Shown here: positions 1-11,564 of the stretch, piece by piece
Numbering within the stretch: the first letter of the stretch is position 1
Layout of the letters: every line of letters starts with the position of its first letter
Assembly (NCBI GenBank): GCA_033239525.1
Contig: BSYO01000003.1
Location: 10,162,001-10,226,000, forward strand
Length of the DNA: 64,000 bases
Source: Nepenthes gracilis
Lineage: Eukaryota > Streptophyta > Magnoliopsida > Caryophyllales > Nepenthaceae
Reading direction: 5' to 3'
Program-made: the position numbers and the translations under genes
The notes under the pieces: generated by a model
What the model saw: only the letters and a program-made list of their open reading frames with translations
What the model was told of the DNA's origin: nothing
Databases searched by the model: none

Positions 1-1756
1 ATTAAGATTCAAAATCATGAAATCCTACAACTGGAGAATTGACTGTTAAATTTTGAATTGTTCACTATTTTGCTTTTCAATTACCAAAATATAATTTCAT
101 CTCCGTGTTCTACTCCTACATCTCTTAAACAATGTAAATTCTAGAAACTTTGACTCCACTCCTCCAGCTTTACCAATCAAAAAACATATTCTGCAAACAA
201 CACAACAAAAAACCTCATTTAAAATAAATAATATGTTCAACCATAACTATGGAAAGTAGGCAATAGCTTAATGCTAATCTTTTATATAAGCCCGTCGAAT
301 AAGAAAATTTCCACTTTCCCCTTATACAAGTCTAACTTCTTCACTGCCATCACCTCAAAGGAGTATGGATTTAATTACAGTCACAGCCATATCAGTGTCA
401 ACCATAGTAAGATAAACATTGGCATTAGACATATCAAAAATAATTTTTTTTTTTCAAATAAGAACCCGTGGAGCAAATGTTGGCTTATAAATTTGAAAAA
501 TATATATATATATATATATAGGGACAGATATTTTAATATTAAGTATATTAGCTAATATTTTAAATATCGAATAATATTTCATTTCATGATAAGACACATC
601 CTTAAATATTGTGTATTACTACCAACTCTCTTTTTAAAACCCACCGAAAAAGTTAGCTATTGTACCCTTTCACAATCCTAATCCAAATTAATGAAAATCA
701 TATTTATACCCATTTTATTTCGTATAATTGTTTAAATAAATCTACTCAATAAATATATAGCAGTAGGAGTATTGACCACTATGGTGTCTAACCAAATTGA
801 TTTTCTGATATACTCATTCTTGTATAAGTTCTTGTTAAGCAACTCTTCTCAAAAGTTCCATTCTTTGACTCATAGAAATTAGTACAATTTTCAATGTCTA
901 CCCAATTTTTTTACTCAATTTCATAGGTCCGAACTAGCATTGTTTTAATATCCCTCTTATTTTGAATGTATCCACTGATCTGGAATTCTTGCAGTTCTTA
1001 AAATAAAGAAATACATCTGATGACATAAAAATTCTCGATTTTAATCGGCTACCTTGCTTTCAAGGATTCCTCCATCGTCCAATCAATTGTACTCAGTGCC
1101 GTCAACCAGGGTGCATTCCGACGCTAAGGTTGCTTTAATAGGATGATTGATCCCATCCACCATTAATAATTGTCAAACCATTTTTTCTTTTATTCCCAAC
1201 CATGCATCGCATATTTCCCAGTTCATAGTTTACTAGTAAATTCTCAGAAGAATCCAAGCAACATGTCAGGGAAAGTTTCCTCAATCCTCTCGATTCTCCT
1301 ACTTATCACTTACCATGGTCCACCCATCAAAGCTATGCAGTGAACCACTCTTGCAAAGGCGATAATTTATATTACATCTGAAGGCATTCACGAACACAGT
1401 TCTTAAGATGAGTACGGTTCCGATTTCAGCTACCAATTAAGGAACAAAGCCACTCTGATATGTCCATATTTCCAGCATGTTAGCCTCCGACTCCGTTATG
1501 CCAAACACAATTCTTCTAGTTACGATTAAAAAAAAAAACAACAAAATGCAACATACTCCACAACACTATTCCAGAACAATGCTACATCAAAGCAATCAAT
1601 CCTCAATAGCTCTATAGGTGAAACAAATCAGTTCTACAATAAATGGCCAAGTAAGCGAGCAATCAAAGCAACAAAATCACTGACAAAACAGGCCAATGCT
1701 GATCACATTCAATTAAGAAAAACACAATCAATTAAAAAATCAAAGACCAATCGAAC
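1..1756. other. AT-rich flank, no supported gene
   Basis: No frame gives a convincing protein; the longest ORF, at 271-555, is low-complexity and contains an (AT)n run near 501-520. If the candidate first exon at 1757-1789 is real, part of this stretch is its second intron on the minus strand. No tRNA, terminator or transposon end was recognised. Confidence 0.4.
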
Positions 1757-1789
1757 CTGTCCGGGCGTAAGAGGCCAAGAGTTCACCAT
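1757..1789 (-). CDS. Candidate first coding exon of a host gene (partial)
   Basis: On the minus strand an ATG at 1789 opens an 11-codon reading, MVNSWPLTPGQ, ending CCGGACAG next to GTTCGA, a possible splice donor. The ATG lies 29 nt into an exon that starts after a plausible acceptor (pyrimidine-rich stretch ending TTGTTCAG at 1819). The upstream exon ends CTTCCAG with donor GTACAT at 1900, giving an 82-nt 5' intron, a normal size for plants. I do not recognise the protein and see no downstream exon. It could be a leader exon, a non-coding transcript or a chance arrangement. What favours a real gene is splice-site geometry and the richer sequence upstream, not homology. Confidence 0.3.
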
Positions 1790-2350
1790 TTCGTTTCCAC
1801 AAGATCGACTCACCAGCACTGAACAAAATCGAATCAAATCAGACAAAAATAACCGGAAAACAAACATAGGTATTGTAATTCATGAAAGGTATTAATGTAC
1901 CTGGAAGAGAGAGATAGTAGGTGAGAAAATGCCTCAATATAACTGTTCCTATGGCATCGTAATAAATACGAAATGAAACCTTGGACAGCAAGAGTAAGTC
2001 GAAGAGAACGAACAGGAATTGCAAATGGAGCAGGCTGATACACAAGGAATCCGAATAAAAATTGCAAGAGGTATCAACGGAAAAGAAATTGCGCGGAGAG
2101 AGAAGTCGATCTGAAGATGGTTAATCGTTGCTTAAAAGTAATGAGAAAATGTCGGAAGGTACGTCCCTCTCAACAGTCTTGACTTTCGCTCTCCTCCCAC
2201 AACCGTGCTCGAGTCCTTACCGTACCATGGCGGTGGTTGCCGCGTAACTCTGGAACCGGGGCCGGTTTGTTGCTCTTTCCTTTCGCGTTTACAAATGCGC
2301 GAGAGAGAGGAGAGAAAAGCTAGACCGGGGAGAAAGAGACGGGTTGCTTC
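1757..2350 (-). promoter_or_regulatory. Candidate 5' end and proximal promoter of a minus-strand gene
   Basis: From 2100 to 2350 base composition changes to CG-containing sequence with long pyrimidine tracts on the minus strand (CTCTCCTCTCTCTCGCGC type), unlike the AT-rich DNA on both sides. This is typical of a plant 5' UTR or core promoter. It is followed on the minus strand by a possible exon ending at 1901, an intron at 1900-1819 and the ATG exon at 1818-1757. No clear TATA box was seen. The gypsy element begins about 245 bp upstream of this region. Confidence 0.35.
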
Positions 2351-2594
2351 TCTGATGTGTACATTTGATTCAATAGTGGCGTAAAAGACATTTTCTATAT
2401 ATTATAATATTTTATTTATTTATTTATATTAATAAATTTATAAAAATAGATAAATATTATATTATTTGATAATTACTTTTAAAATAATTAAATAGTGTAT
2501 CTCAAACATCTTAATTAGAATTGGTACTAAAACTCTGTATATAAATCATTTGAATAGGAAAAAAATGATATGGCAATTACCTCATTTAATTCTA
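2351..2594. other. AT-rich spacer
   Basis: Very AT-rich sequence between the promoter-like region and the start of the gypsy LTR. No ORF or repeat end is recognisable. Confidence 0.5.
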
Positions 2595-3519
2595 ATGAGG
2601 GCACTAGTAGAGGGTCGGCTCAAAGGGAATAAGTAGCCTAAGATCAACAGCAGCCCATTTGTATTCGGAACGGTCAACGCTACTATTGACTGGAGAAGCA
2701 GCAAGTAGGCCGATCGCGACCTAAGTTAAACGCGGCCCATGTCTAAATCGGCCCACATGCACCTTCCTAAGCTTCAATGGTCATTTGCCTTGATTTTTCG
2801 CATCTTCGAAAAAGGTAATCTCCACTGTAACAACAATCTCTCAGAATCAGAGCGTATCCCAGGAGAAAGGCGCTCGAATCGGCGCCAAATCTACAGAGAG
2901 AATCCTAACGATTACCATGCGTGAAAGAAAATGGATCCACCTTCTTGACCGTTGCAACCGAGAATGGCGCCCGCATCTACACAGGGAAGGTAACGATCGC
3001 CACAGAAGGTGGGCATTCCGCCTTGCCACCTAAAGAAGACAGTAGAGGCTCGCCGCTATAAAAGGCCATGGAAATTTACTCAATAGGTATATTCTCTTGC
3101 CTATTAAACGCCATCTAGCATACTTAAACTTATAGAAACTCTCCATGCTCTTAAACTTTCCAACGCTCTCTCCTTTCCTCTCTTCTACTAGTTCCCTACG
3201 TTCTAAGTATAGAGAGAAACTACTTCTCGCAAGTATCCACAATCAAATACATTCTCTCCATGAGTGCACCCTCCACCATCATTCTCAAACACATCCCTCG
3301 TATCCATCTTTGTATTCACTGCATTTTACCTTCTAATCCTCAGAAGGCTGTTTACTAACTTGAGTGTCATAATATTTTTGATGGGATCAAATTCTGCTGT
3401 CACCTGACCTATCATTCAAAGTTATGGTGTGCAGGATCCTAAATTCAGTGGACGAAGACTTGAATTTGACAGACTAGCTTGATCCGAATCAGTTTAAAGT
3501 TTGGATCTATGACGCATCA
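2595..3519 (+). repeat. 5' LTR of the gypsy element
   Basis: Starts TGAGGGCACTAG and ends GACGCATCA directly before the primer-binding junction. About 925 bp long. The segment around 3340-3430 (GGCTG TTTACTAACTTGAG, then CACCTGACC and GTGTGCAGGATC) matches the corresponding part of the 18026-18970 LTR, including order and spacing. Confidence 0.75.
3057..3065 (+). promoter_or_regulatory. TATA box in gypsy LTR
   Basis: TATAAAAGG inside the LTR, about 460 bp before the LTR end. The paralogous solo LTR has TATAAAAT at 18545-18552 in the same relative position. Confidence 0.6.
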
Positions 3520-3537
3520 TTGTCGCCGTCTATAAGA
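3520..3537 (+). other. Primer-binding site region
   Basis: TTGTCGCCGTCTATAAG immediately follows the LTR end. It resembles the TTGGCGCCGTCTGTGG junction of Tat-like gypsy elements, with mutations. The related element at 10372-16230 has TTGGCACTGTCTGTGG at the same place. Confidence 0.65.
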
Positions 3538-3591
3538 ACACTGACTAAAAGCCGATCAACTAAATCTTTGAAATCAACATCATCCAACAAA

Positions 3592-5100
3592 ATGGTGAAC
3601 ACTAGGGTTCAAACTAGCGTTCCCGCTAGAGAGGATGCCTCCCCCGACCACAATCACTCAGTTGGTAGTCAGGCTGGAGAGCCACCTGCCTCAATTTTCC
3701 TAGCCCTGGTGGAGCAGATGAATAAAATATCTCAGATACTCTAAATGCTCTGCACACGCTACAACAAGAAGAAGTAGGGGGCTCAGTCCTCCTCAACCCC
3801 CATTCCGACCTCCAAACGAGGAGGCCAGAGGAAGAAGAGGCAATCCAAGAAGACCTCAAAGCCAGGCAACTCTCACATCCCAATAGCCTCCAATGCCTAG
3901 AGCCATTCAAGGCTTGAGGGACGCTTGCGCTATGGGACTCTAGATGAGAGTCCCGAAAGAAGAAATCTCTGGTACTCCCGAGGCGAACAAAGGCCTCACA
4001 CAATGGAGGGAGCCTCTCGAATCATCCATTCCACAAGTGGAAGCAGCTGACCGGTGATGCACCCCACTACAGAAAGAACGAGTTGAGGACTTACCTCAAC
4101 TCCAAGAGATTTGGAAATTCCACTTGAGTGAAGGAAAAGGTCGAAAAAATCTAGAACTGCATGTTTAAGGACGACGACAAGCACGCAGCTGATCTAAAGA
4201 GATCTCCATTTACCATGGAGATTTGAACTCGATCAATGCTGGCTAAGTTCAATATGCTAGCCTTGGATCCCTATGATGGGAGCACTGATCCCATTGATCA
4301 CTTTCGCACCCTTCTAAACTTCTAGAGCTTGGAGGAGGCGGCAATGTGTCGATATTTTTTCCTCACCTTGAAGGGGGACGCTCGGACCTGATTTCATCGA
4401 CTTCCTTCGAACTCAATCTGGAGTTTACGGGATCTCATCGATTTCTTGTTAGTTTAGTACGCTTCTAATCACCAAGAAGAGAAACAGTCGTGGCACCTTG
4501 CTCACATCAAACAAAAGTAGGGTGAGAATCGAAAGAAGTTCCTGGAGCGGTTAGGCGCAAAAGTTAGGAGAATCTCCAAGCTCACTGAAGAGATAAAGCT
4601 CAGCAACTTCATCTTTGCGTTGGGGTCGAGCGACTTCTTCAATCACTTAGTCCACAAAAATTCGTAAACCTTTTAGAAAGCGGAAGCCATCACTCGGGTA
4701 TACGTGGCCACTGAAGAGGCCAATGAGGCAAAGCGTCTAGAGAGGACTGACCAGCCGTGCACTTTCCCAGCCGAGGAAAAGAGGAAGAATGGGGGCGGTG
4801 ACAACCCTCGAAGGAAGCAACTCAGGATCAGGCCACCGATCCGGAGGGAGTACAGGCCCATCAATCTGACTCCGCTAAACGACACTCGGGCTAACATTCT
4901 CATGTAGATCCGTAGAAAAAGGTTCATTAAGTGGCCAAAATTGCTGAAGAACACGGAGGGAGAAGATCCAGCGAGGTACTATAATTTCCATCGATTTTCA
5001 GAACAAACCATAGAAGAATGTAAGACGCTTCAGTGGGAGATTGAGGAGCTAGTTCGAAGGGGCTATCTCACCAGGTTCCTGAGGAACCCTAGGTAGAGTT
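3592..5100 (+). pseudogene. gag: Gypsy gag remnant
   Basis: An N-terminal reading starts MVNTRVQTSVPAREDASP at 3592. After frame changes, LALDPYDGSTDPIDHFRTLL at about 4257-4320 marks the retrotransposon gag capsid-like domain, followed by the typical aromatic and Leu-rich stretch (SLRDLIDFLL). A basic linker around 4704-4900 (EEKRKNGGGDNPRRKQ) leads to ECKTLQWEIEELVRRGYL near 5020-5080, which in Tat-type elements joins gag to protease. Several stops and at least three frameshifts are present, so no full protein can be made. Confidence 0.8.
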
Positions 5101-5250
5101 TCTGCGCCTCAGGTGGGAAGGGTTGGATCAACCCCAATCGCGGAACCAGGTCGCGGTCGATGTGGTCAATATGGTAACCATTAGGCCTCTCAAGGCCCAT
5201 TAGATAGATCACCAGGAGAGGCAAGCTGGACGCAAGAAGCAAATGGGGGA

Positions 5251-5740
5251 GGAAAATGTCATTAGTTTTAGCGATAACGATATGACACGTAATTGTTTCA
5301 CATACTGATCCATTGGTTGTATCTGCACTCGTTTCAGACGGTATATTGACTATCAATTGAAACGAGTTTTCATCGGTAATAAAAGTTCAAGAGATTTGCT
5401 TTACCTTGATGAGTTCTTTAAGTTAGGGCTTAAAAAGAATCAACTCAAACCGGCCGAAGGACCACTATATGGCCTTAATAACGAACTAGTAGCCGTCCAA
5501 GGGACAATATAATTAGAAGTAACCTTGGGCACGTACCCCAGAATGATGAGTTGCACACTCACCTTCTTGGTTGTCGACCTACCATCTATATACAACGCCA
5601 TCCTAGGCCGACTATGCCTAGTGGTGTTCGGAGTCATCACCTCAATACCGTAATTGAAAATAAAGTTTCCAACAACATGTGGTATCGGTGAATTGCTAGG
5701 TGACCAAGTAACCGGGTGGACATACTACATGTCATAAATA
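5251..5740 (+). pseudogene. Gypsy aspartic protease remnant
   Basis: Reads ISFSDNDM, then SSRDLLYLDEFFKLGL, PLYGLNNELVAVQG, LEVTLGTYPR and LPSIYNAILGR, in the order expected of a plant Ty3/gypsy protease. At the position of the catalytic D-G/N-G-S-S loop the sequence gives GNKSS, so the nucleophilic aspartate is missing (seen near 5370-5390). In-frame stops also occur. It would have processed the gag-pol polyprotein. Confidence 0.75.
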
Positions 5741-5749
5741 GAACCAAGC

Positions 5750-6302
5750 GACGTCGAGAGACAAGTAGAAGAACTAGATCATCGAGACAGGGTGACTCGG
5801 CAACAAGCGCAGTCCGACGAGGCCACCGACTTCTTACCACTGAACCTGAATGACCCGGAGAAGTGTGTACATATAGGGGGCTCACTCGTTGGACCCCTAC
5901 ATGATGAATTGATAGCATTCTTGAGGCGGAATATAGATGTCTTCGCGTGGACACTCGCCGACATGCCAGAATTCCGTCTAAAGTAGTCATCCACAAGTTG
6001 GGCCTCGATCTGGACCACAAGTCCGTCAAGTAGAAGTGGAGAAACCACTATGTCGAAAAGCTCGTAGCCATCCGAGAGGGGGTGAAGAAGTTACAGGATG
6101 CCGAGTTTATCAAGGAAGTCCAGTACCCGAATTGGATCTTTAATATTGTCCTAGTTAAAAAGAGCAGTGAAAGTGGCAGATGTGCGTCGACTTCACCAAC
6201 GTCAACAAAACCTACCTAAATGACAGCTTCTCTTTGGCCAGGATTGACTTGTTGGTAAACTCCACTTCAAGTCATGAGCTACTAAGTTTTATGGACGTGA
6301 AA
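5750..6302 (+). pseudogene. Gypsy reverse transcriptase, N-terminal fragment
   Basis: The linker reading VHIGGSLVGPLHDELIAF and DVFAWTLADMPEF (5865-5975) is the usual entry to gypsy RT. After a frameshift come GVKKLQDAEFIKEVQYPNW, IVLVKKSS and, in another frame, the CVDF and NKTYLND region, ending LLSFMDV at about 6295. The YxDD active-site block and everything downstream are absent. The edge with AT-rich DNA at 6302 is abrupt and suggests a deletion. Confidence 0.8.
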
Positions 6303-6597
6303 TTATATTAGTTGTTATTTAGATGTTATAATGAAGATTACAAATTGAGATAAGAGAAATGAAAAAAAAAGTTTCCTTTTGGAAAAATAAAATAAAATGA
6401 ATGTAAATGAAATTAAATAGTTTAAGTAATGAATTTACTTATTCATATTCAATAAATCTAAAACTAAAAAGAAAATATTAGAAAAAAATATATATTAATT
6501 TTAATTGTTCTCTTTTCTAACACTATATTAAAAAATGTAGGAAAAATATAATAGCATTTTTTATTTTTCTCTTTTTTACTTATTTTCTATTTACTTT
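6303..6597. other. AT-rich spacer
   Basis: AT-rich sequence between the truncated gypsy element and the Copia solo LTR. It could hold decayed remains of either. Nothing codes. Confidence 0.5.
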
Positions 6598-7717
6598 TGT
6601 TGCGTCCGGACATTCTAGCCGTCCGTCTATCGAAGTATGAGTGACCTTATGCGTTTGTGGGACGGACAGACGGGCAACACAAAGTGAATAAAAAATGAAC
6701 GGTGAGATAAGAATACAATGACACAATGAAAACACACAATTTATGTAGAAAACCCCGTTTGTACAAGAAGGGGTAAAACCACGGTAACGGACGGACGTCT
6801 GAGAAGTTTCACTATTACGGTGAACGAGTACAATGAGAACCTGTGGAGTTATTCGTTTCCACAGAGAATTACAATGTGAGAAGTCTAGCTTCTTTCTTCC
6901 TTCACTCTTTCTTTTCACCTTTTCTTTTCTCTTGAGGGTCCTCTGCTAAGTGTGCTTAAATGGAAATTTTCTTAATCCCTTTCTAGGAGCCTGAAAGGGG
7001 ATATTTATAAGGGATGTGGTGTCATTGGGGAGGAGACACGTGGCAGCCGGCGGGTGGCCGAGAGGTCGGCCCACCGTTTTTGTCACATTCAATCTTCACC
7101 GACGTGTGTAGGATAGGATAAAGACGCGTGGGCTAGCGCATTGTTGGCCGCGCCTTTGGTAGGGCTTGGGCATGTCAGGCGTACAGGCCACAGGCGCCGC
7201 CTGACTTGACCAGCGCCGATCTTGAAACACTAGGCGTCCCTGTGAGACAGTCTAATCCGTGAATATAGATTCCTTGGGAATCTACAAAGTTGCTTAGCTG
7301 GCACTCTCGGTCGTGTACGAGATAGTCCTTGTCCTTAGGTGGTGTGGCTTGTCGCTATGTGAGTTCGCGGACTCGTTGGAGCAGGCAGCTCTCGGAGGAT
7401 CTTTGGCCATTTGTGAAGGGTCCTCGGATCTCTTCTTGACTTCTCGGACTAACCTGTGGTCTAATGGAGTTCTTGGGGTTCTTGGGCTTCCTCTTCTGGT
7501 TCTCGTACTTGGATGTTATTCGTGATGTCCTCGAGCTCCTTGTGGTTAAAGGGGCCTCCCGGACCTTTGTCGTAGATTTGGCTTTTGGGACGCTAACCTG
7601 TGTTTTGGGGCCTCTTGGGCCGTCCAGCCTTCTTGGTTCGTGGACACATTTTCGGGCTTTTTATTTGAGCATTTCCTTTGGGCCGTGTTTTATGGGCCCC
7701 TATATTGAAACCCAATA
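6598..7717 (-). repeat. Solo LTR of a Copia element
   Basis: In plus coordinates it starts TGTTGCGTCCGG and ends ACCCAATA, which on the minus strand reads as the usual TGTTGGGT-type start with one change. Near its left end it has GTAGAAAACCCC...AAGGGGTAAAACCAC, the same arrangement as the LTRs at 50741 and 55647 (TGGAAAACCCTTCTTCAATCAAGGGAAAAACCAC). A minus-strand TATA motif (TATAAATA) lies at about 6999-7006. Flanks ACTTT and AATTT form a 5-bp duplication with one mismatch. No internal region is attached, so it arose by LTR-LTR recombination. Confidence 0.65.
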
Positions 7718-8087
7718 AATTTAATATAATTTATTTACAAAGTTAATAACATGAGTTGTTCTTAATAGTGTTATTAATTAAATCGTGTTGGCTCATTGGC
7801 TGCTCATGGCATCCTGTGTCATGTGTGACACAATATAAAATCATTAACTACCAGCTCCAACACGACACATGGCCTGCCTATGTCAGGCTAAGTTGTGCCA
7901 TCGGGGCCATTCCATGTTGAATAAGGCATATATCCATTTAAAAAATGTTTTTAACAAATAAAATTAAAAAATTTAAGATAAAAAATAAAATAAATAAAAT
8001 ATTATAAAATATATTATATTTTATATATTTTATCAAATATTTAATATTATAATTTTTAAAAGTAAAAAAAATATTTAATATCAAATA
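7718..8087. other. AT-rich spacer with degenerate GACAC/GTGTC repeats
   Basis: Positions 7785-7920 contain partly self-complementary words (GTGTTGGCTC, GTGTCATGTGTGACAC, CAACACGACACATGG). A weakly similar stretch lies at 17370-17480 (GCGTGTCATGAGCTGGC). This could be a decayed small element, but no ends were found. The rest is AT-rich and non-coding. Confidence 0.3.
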
Positions 8088-10199
8088 TGTAAGGCCCAAG
8101 TTTTTGATTAATGACAATCTTAAATGATTAAACTAATATAATTAAAATTGTAGTCAAATGACGTGAAAAATTATGTTACAAAATTAAAATTGGATTGGTT
8201 GATTTGGCACCTAATAAAGGTCTGACCAGTGCCTGAGTGTCAAAACCCGTGGAGTTAGTACTTGAGGTATGCTTGATATGTGCATGAGCGTAAGTTGACA
8301 GAATGTTATGCTCAATGTGTGCTCAAGGAAAGTTTGAGTAGCCAATTGGCAGATTATACAAGCGTGAGACACGCCTGAGCTGCACTTGAGTGTCATACTA
8401 TATAAATAGGATTCTTCGCCTTATTTCTGTCATTTTTTACTAGATTTTTGAGAGTAGAGTGAGAAACAGTTGAGAAAAACAGAGAGAATGATGGAAAAGG
8501 TTAAAAAAGTTCAAATTCATTGATTTAAGAAGAATTAGAATAAATCGGAGTTAAAATAAGTACACTCTAAACTTTCTTCTTTTGTTTCTATTCTTTACAA
8601 AATTTTATTAATAATTTTTGTTCTATTACTCTTGTATATCATATTTTTAAAATTATAATGATATAATTTAACATGTATGTGAAATATTTTTATTTTATTG
8701 CAAAAATATATGAAATTTATGTCTAAATTTATGAATAATGTCTTCTATAGCTGAATTTTGAATTTTCTTCACATACATGAGTTAAAATCATGATTCAATG
8801 CCTTTATATAAGATGGATTTCCTATCTCTTATTATTGTATGTTCTGGGTTCTAATTATTTGCCTGCATGTAATGAATTTTATCAAATTAGGCCCTACATA
8901 TGTGCTTTGTGAACTGAAATTACAGCAATAGTTCACATGAAGCTGAATTCATATATTTTGCTAAACCTTTCTACACCGTTACGCTTAATTATATATATAA
9001 TAATCAAGCATACTTAGAAATTGTTAAACATATGCCCCGTAGAAACTTATGTAGAATTCTGCATGATTGATGAAAATTGCTGAATTCTACATTCCATACT
9101 TAATTTCTACATTATATGCTAATTTAGCATCTCATATGTTAAAATATCATCATAGCATAATTTTTATAAGAAGTATAAATGCCTCATGAAATAAAAATAA
9201 AGAATTATGAGAAAAACTCTATAATTAAATTAAAAAATATGAATATTTTCTCAATGAGTAAAAAATTATAAATTATGAAGAATAAGTGTAGAATTTTTCT
9301 AAGAATTTATATTTGATTATGGTTAATGTTCAACGGGTAATACATTATAATATGCTTTGATGTATTATAATGGTGTATTGATATCTAAACCTATCATTTA
9401 CGTGTTAGAAGTGACATTTGCCCCATCTGTATAGTGATATGTATATGACTCACCTATAAATTTTGAATAGTTAGTTTAGCCTTTGATTATGTAGGAGTAT
9501 ACACAATTCGGGTTTCGATTGTCCACTCTTTAGTCGATAAGGCCTATTAGTCCCGATTATTTAAAAAAATAAGAATTGAGTATGATTTGATGAATTAAAT
9601 GGAATAAGAATGTGATAAGAATATTCTATGTTCTACATAAGTTGTTCATGTATTTATTATGAAAATTCATGACAAATTATTGAAATCTAATATATCAAAT
9701 TTTCCATTATATTTTTAATATAAAAATATGTATATGTTTATTATTATATGTGCCTCACTAAACTTTTGATTTATTCTCTTACTATTTTACTAATTCGTTC
9801 AGATGAGATGTAAGAATTCTTATCGGATGAACAGAATAAATAGAATGAAAGATCAAGTGGATGAGAAGGGTTTAGTTAGAGTTCTATTAATGTTTAATAT
9901 TGTAGTATGAATTTCAGACAATAGTTAATGTGTTAAATGATATAGTTTAACTTTAATTTCAGTTTCAAACAATAGTTTGTAATGTAGTTGACTTTTGGAT
10001 AATAGCTATATTAGTTGAGTTAAGTGTCGGTCATATCAGATAGTGTAAATTTGAGTTTGTGGATATGTTATATGAATGTCCAGCAGCTTATGATTTATTC
10101 TTCCACAATTGTATACTTTGATTTTGTATTGAGTATTTATTATTCCTTACATAAGTCTGATGTCACGTTTTGGGTTAGTGTCGAAAGCCATATGTAACA
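8088..10199 (+). repeat. Probable old solo LTR (chromovirus-like)
   Basis: Begins TGTAAGGCCCAAGTTTTTG and may end near CATATGTAACA. The last 60 bp contain TCACGTTTTGGGTTAGTGTCG, resembling ends of large plant gypsy LTRs. A TATA box followed by an A-rich leader supports promoter function. About 2.1 kb, no coding. Flanking 5-mers (AAATA, TAACT) do not match, so the ends are uncertain. A part near 9410-9560 reappears in diverged form at 16712-16880. Confidence 0.4.
8399..8410 (+). promoter_or_regulatory. TATA box in the probable LTR
   Basis: TATATAAATAGG, followed 40-90 bp downstream by a purine-rich leader (GAGAAACAGTTGAG). This is a good match to a plant core promoter. Confidence 0.5.
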
Positions 10200-11210
10200 T
10201 AACTGTTGTTTTGGATCATGTGTATAATATTGTGTTTATTTTATTGTGGTCAGTCGAGGAATCGACGTGGAGTGTACATCTAGATGATTGATTAGATGAG
10301 TAATTAATTAAATAATAATTTAATTAAGAGTTAATATCGAGATCATGATTGAAATGTGACAAAATACATCTAATGCAATAATTCACAAAAGCATATATAT
10401 ATATATATGCTTCCATCTAAGCCTGCCATCCAAACGTCATACTGACCATTCAGAAGACCTACCATCCGACGTCATAACGTCCATCCAAACGGCCTCCATA
10501 TAGGAGATGCCCTCCTTCCAGGAGGCCTTTGTTCAAGAGCCCTCTATCCAAATGTCATACCGTCCATTCAGGAAGCCTACCATCCGACGTTATACTGTCC
10601 ATCAAAGCGGCCTCCATCCAGGAGCCTCCCTCTTTCCAGGAGCCCTTCCCTCCTTCTAGGGACTATGCCGTCTATCTAGGAGGTTTGTCATCCAGACGTC
10701 ATACTGTCTGTGACGACCTGACTTTTTTTATCATCAAAAGACATCATCAAATCCAAAGTTCTTACAAATAAAAGATAAAAAAGGTGAATATAAATTTTTT
10801 TTTCTTTTCTTCATTCAAACCTGAGATGCATACTAAAGATTTATAATTTCATTAATCCCAAAAATATCATGAAAACATACTAACATTCATAAGCAGCGGA
10901 ATAAATATTACAAGTTTCCTCAAAACAGAATAAACAAAACTCCAAAAATCTGCTTCAGCCATCTTAAACATTCGGCTACACCATAGGACTCTACTCAACT
11001 TCGTCATCCATAAACTTGTCATCTGAAAATTTATAAGAATGAGCTTACAAAGCCCAACAGGATACTCACATGCAGAAAACATAAGCATACATCAAAATAT
11101 AATATCATAGCATAGCATAAGAAAAATAATCATATCATTTCTTCTTCAGTTCTTATTCTTTTCATCTTGTCTTCAGAAATTTCATCAAAATCATTCGGAA
11201 TTCATATCAT

Positions 11211-11480
11211 CTTTAGGGACCGGACGGGAGCGGACAACATCGAGGACGGGTTGTGTGCTACCCCACAACCTAAAGCCGTATCCCCTCATTATGCTCCCCG
11301 GGGCGGGAGGTAATGCCTTTAACCCGGCATACGGGGCCATAATCCATAGTTCTTATGCCACCAAAAGGTCCCCTCCCGTGGCCCAGGAGGCATCCTCGAG
11401 TGTCACTCCAATATCCTTCATCCATCTTTAACAGCAAGCTTAACGGAAACTCGGTTCTTGGTTCGTGTTCTTTATTGGCC
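11211..11480. repeat. GC-rich block inside the 3.0 kb LTR
   Basis: A GC-rich stretch (GACCGGACGGGAGCGGAC, CCCCGGGGCGGGAGG) inside an otherwise AT-rich LTR. It has no coding support in either strand. The position is comparable to the CGG/CCAACTACC-containing duplicated block of the 35331-38523 LTR, although I see no close sequence identity. Confidence 0.4.
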
Positions 11481-11564
11481 AATTACCATAGATCAAAAGT
11501 CGGAAGAGTTCCACTTGTTGTCCGTAATCCATGCATTTTTTTTTTCATGTTCATATATACATAG

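Larger units (their letters stand above)
2595..6302 (+). mobile_element. Truncated Ty3/gypsy (Tat-like) retrotransposon
   Basis: Order seen: 5' LTR (2595-3519), primer-binding junction TTGTCGCCGTCT, gag, retroviral-type protease, then the N-terminal part of RT. The RT reading ends near 6302 just after a recognisable LLSFMD motif. The catalytic core, RNase H, integrase and 3' LTR are absent. Frames are broken by many stops and shifts, so this is an old non-functional copy. Tat placement rests on gag wording (DPYDGSTDP...HF), the CKTLQ...EELVRRGYL segment before protease and the TTGGCGCCGTCT-like junction; it is inferred, not phylogenetically tested. The LTR resembles the solo LTR at 18026-18970. 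Confidence 0.85.

Noticed and set aside
3626..4003. 125-codon minus-strand ORF
   Set aside because: It is antisense to recognisable gypsy gag and has no motif.
8083..10204. Target-site duplication for the probable LTR at 8088-10199
   Set aside because: AAATA and TAACT differ, so the ends are left as tentative.
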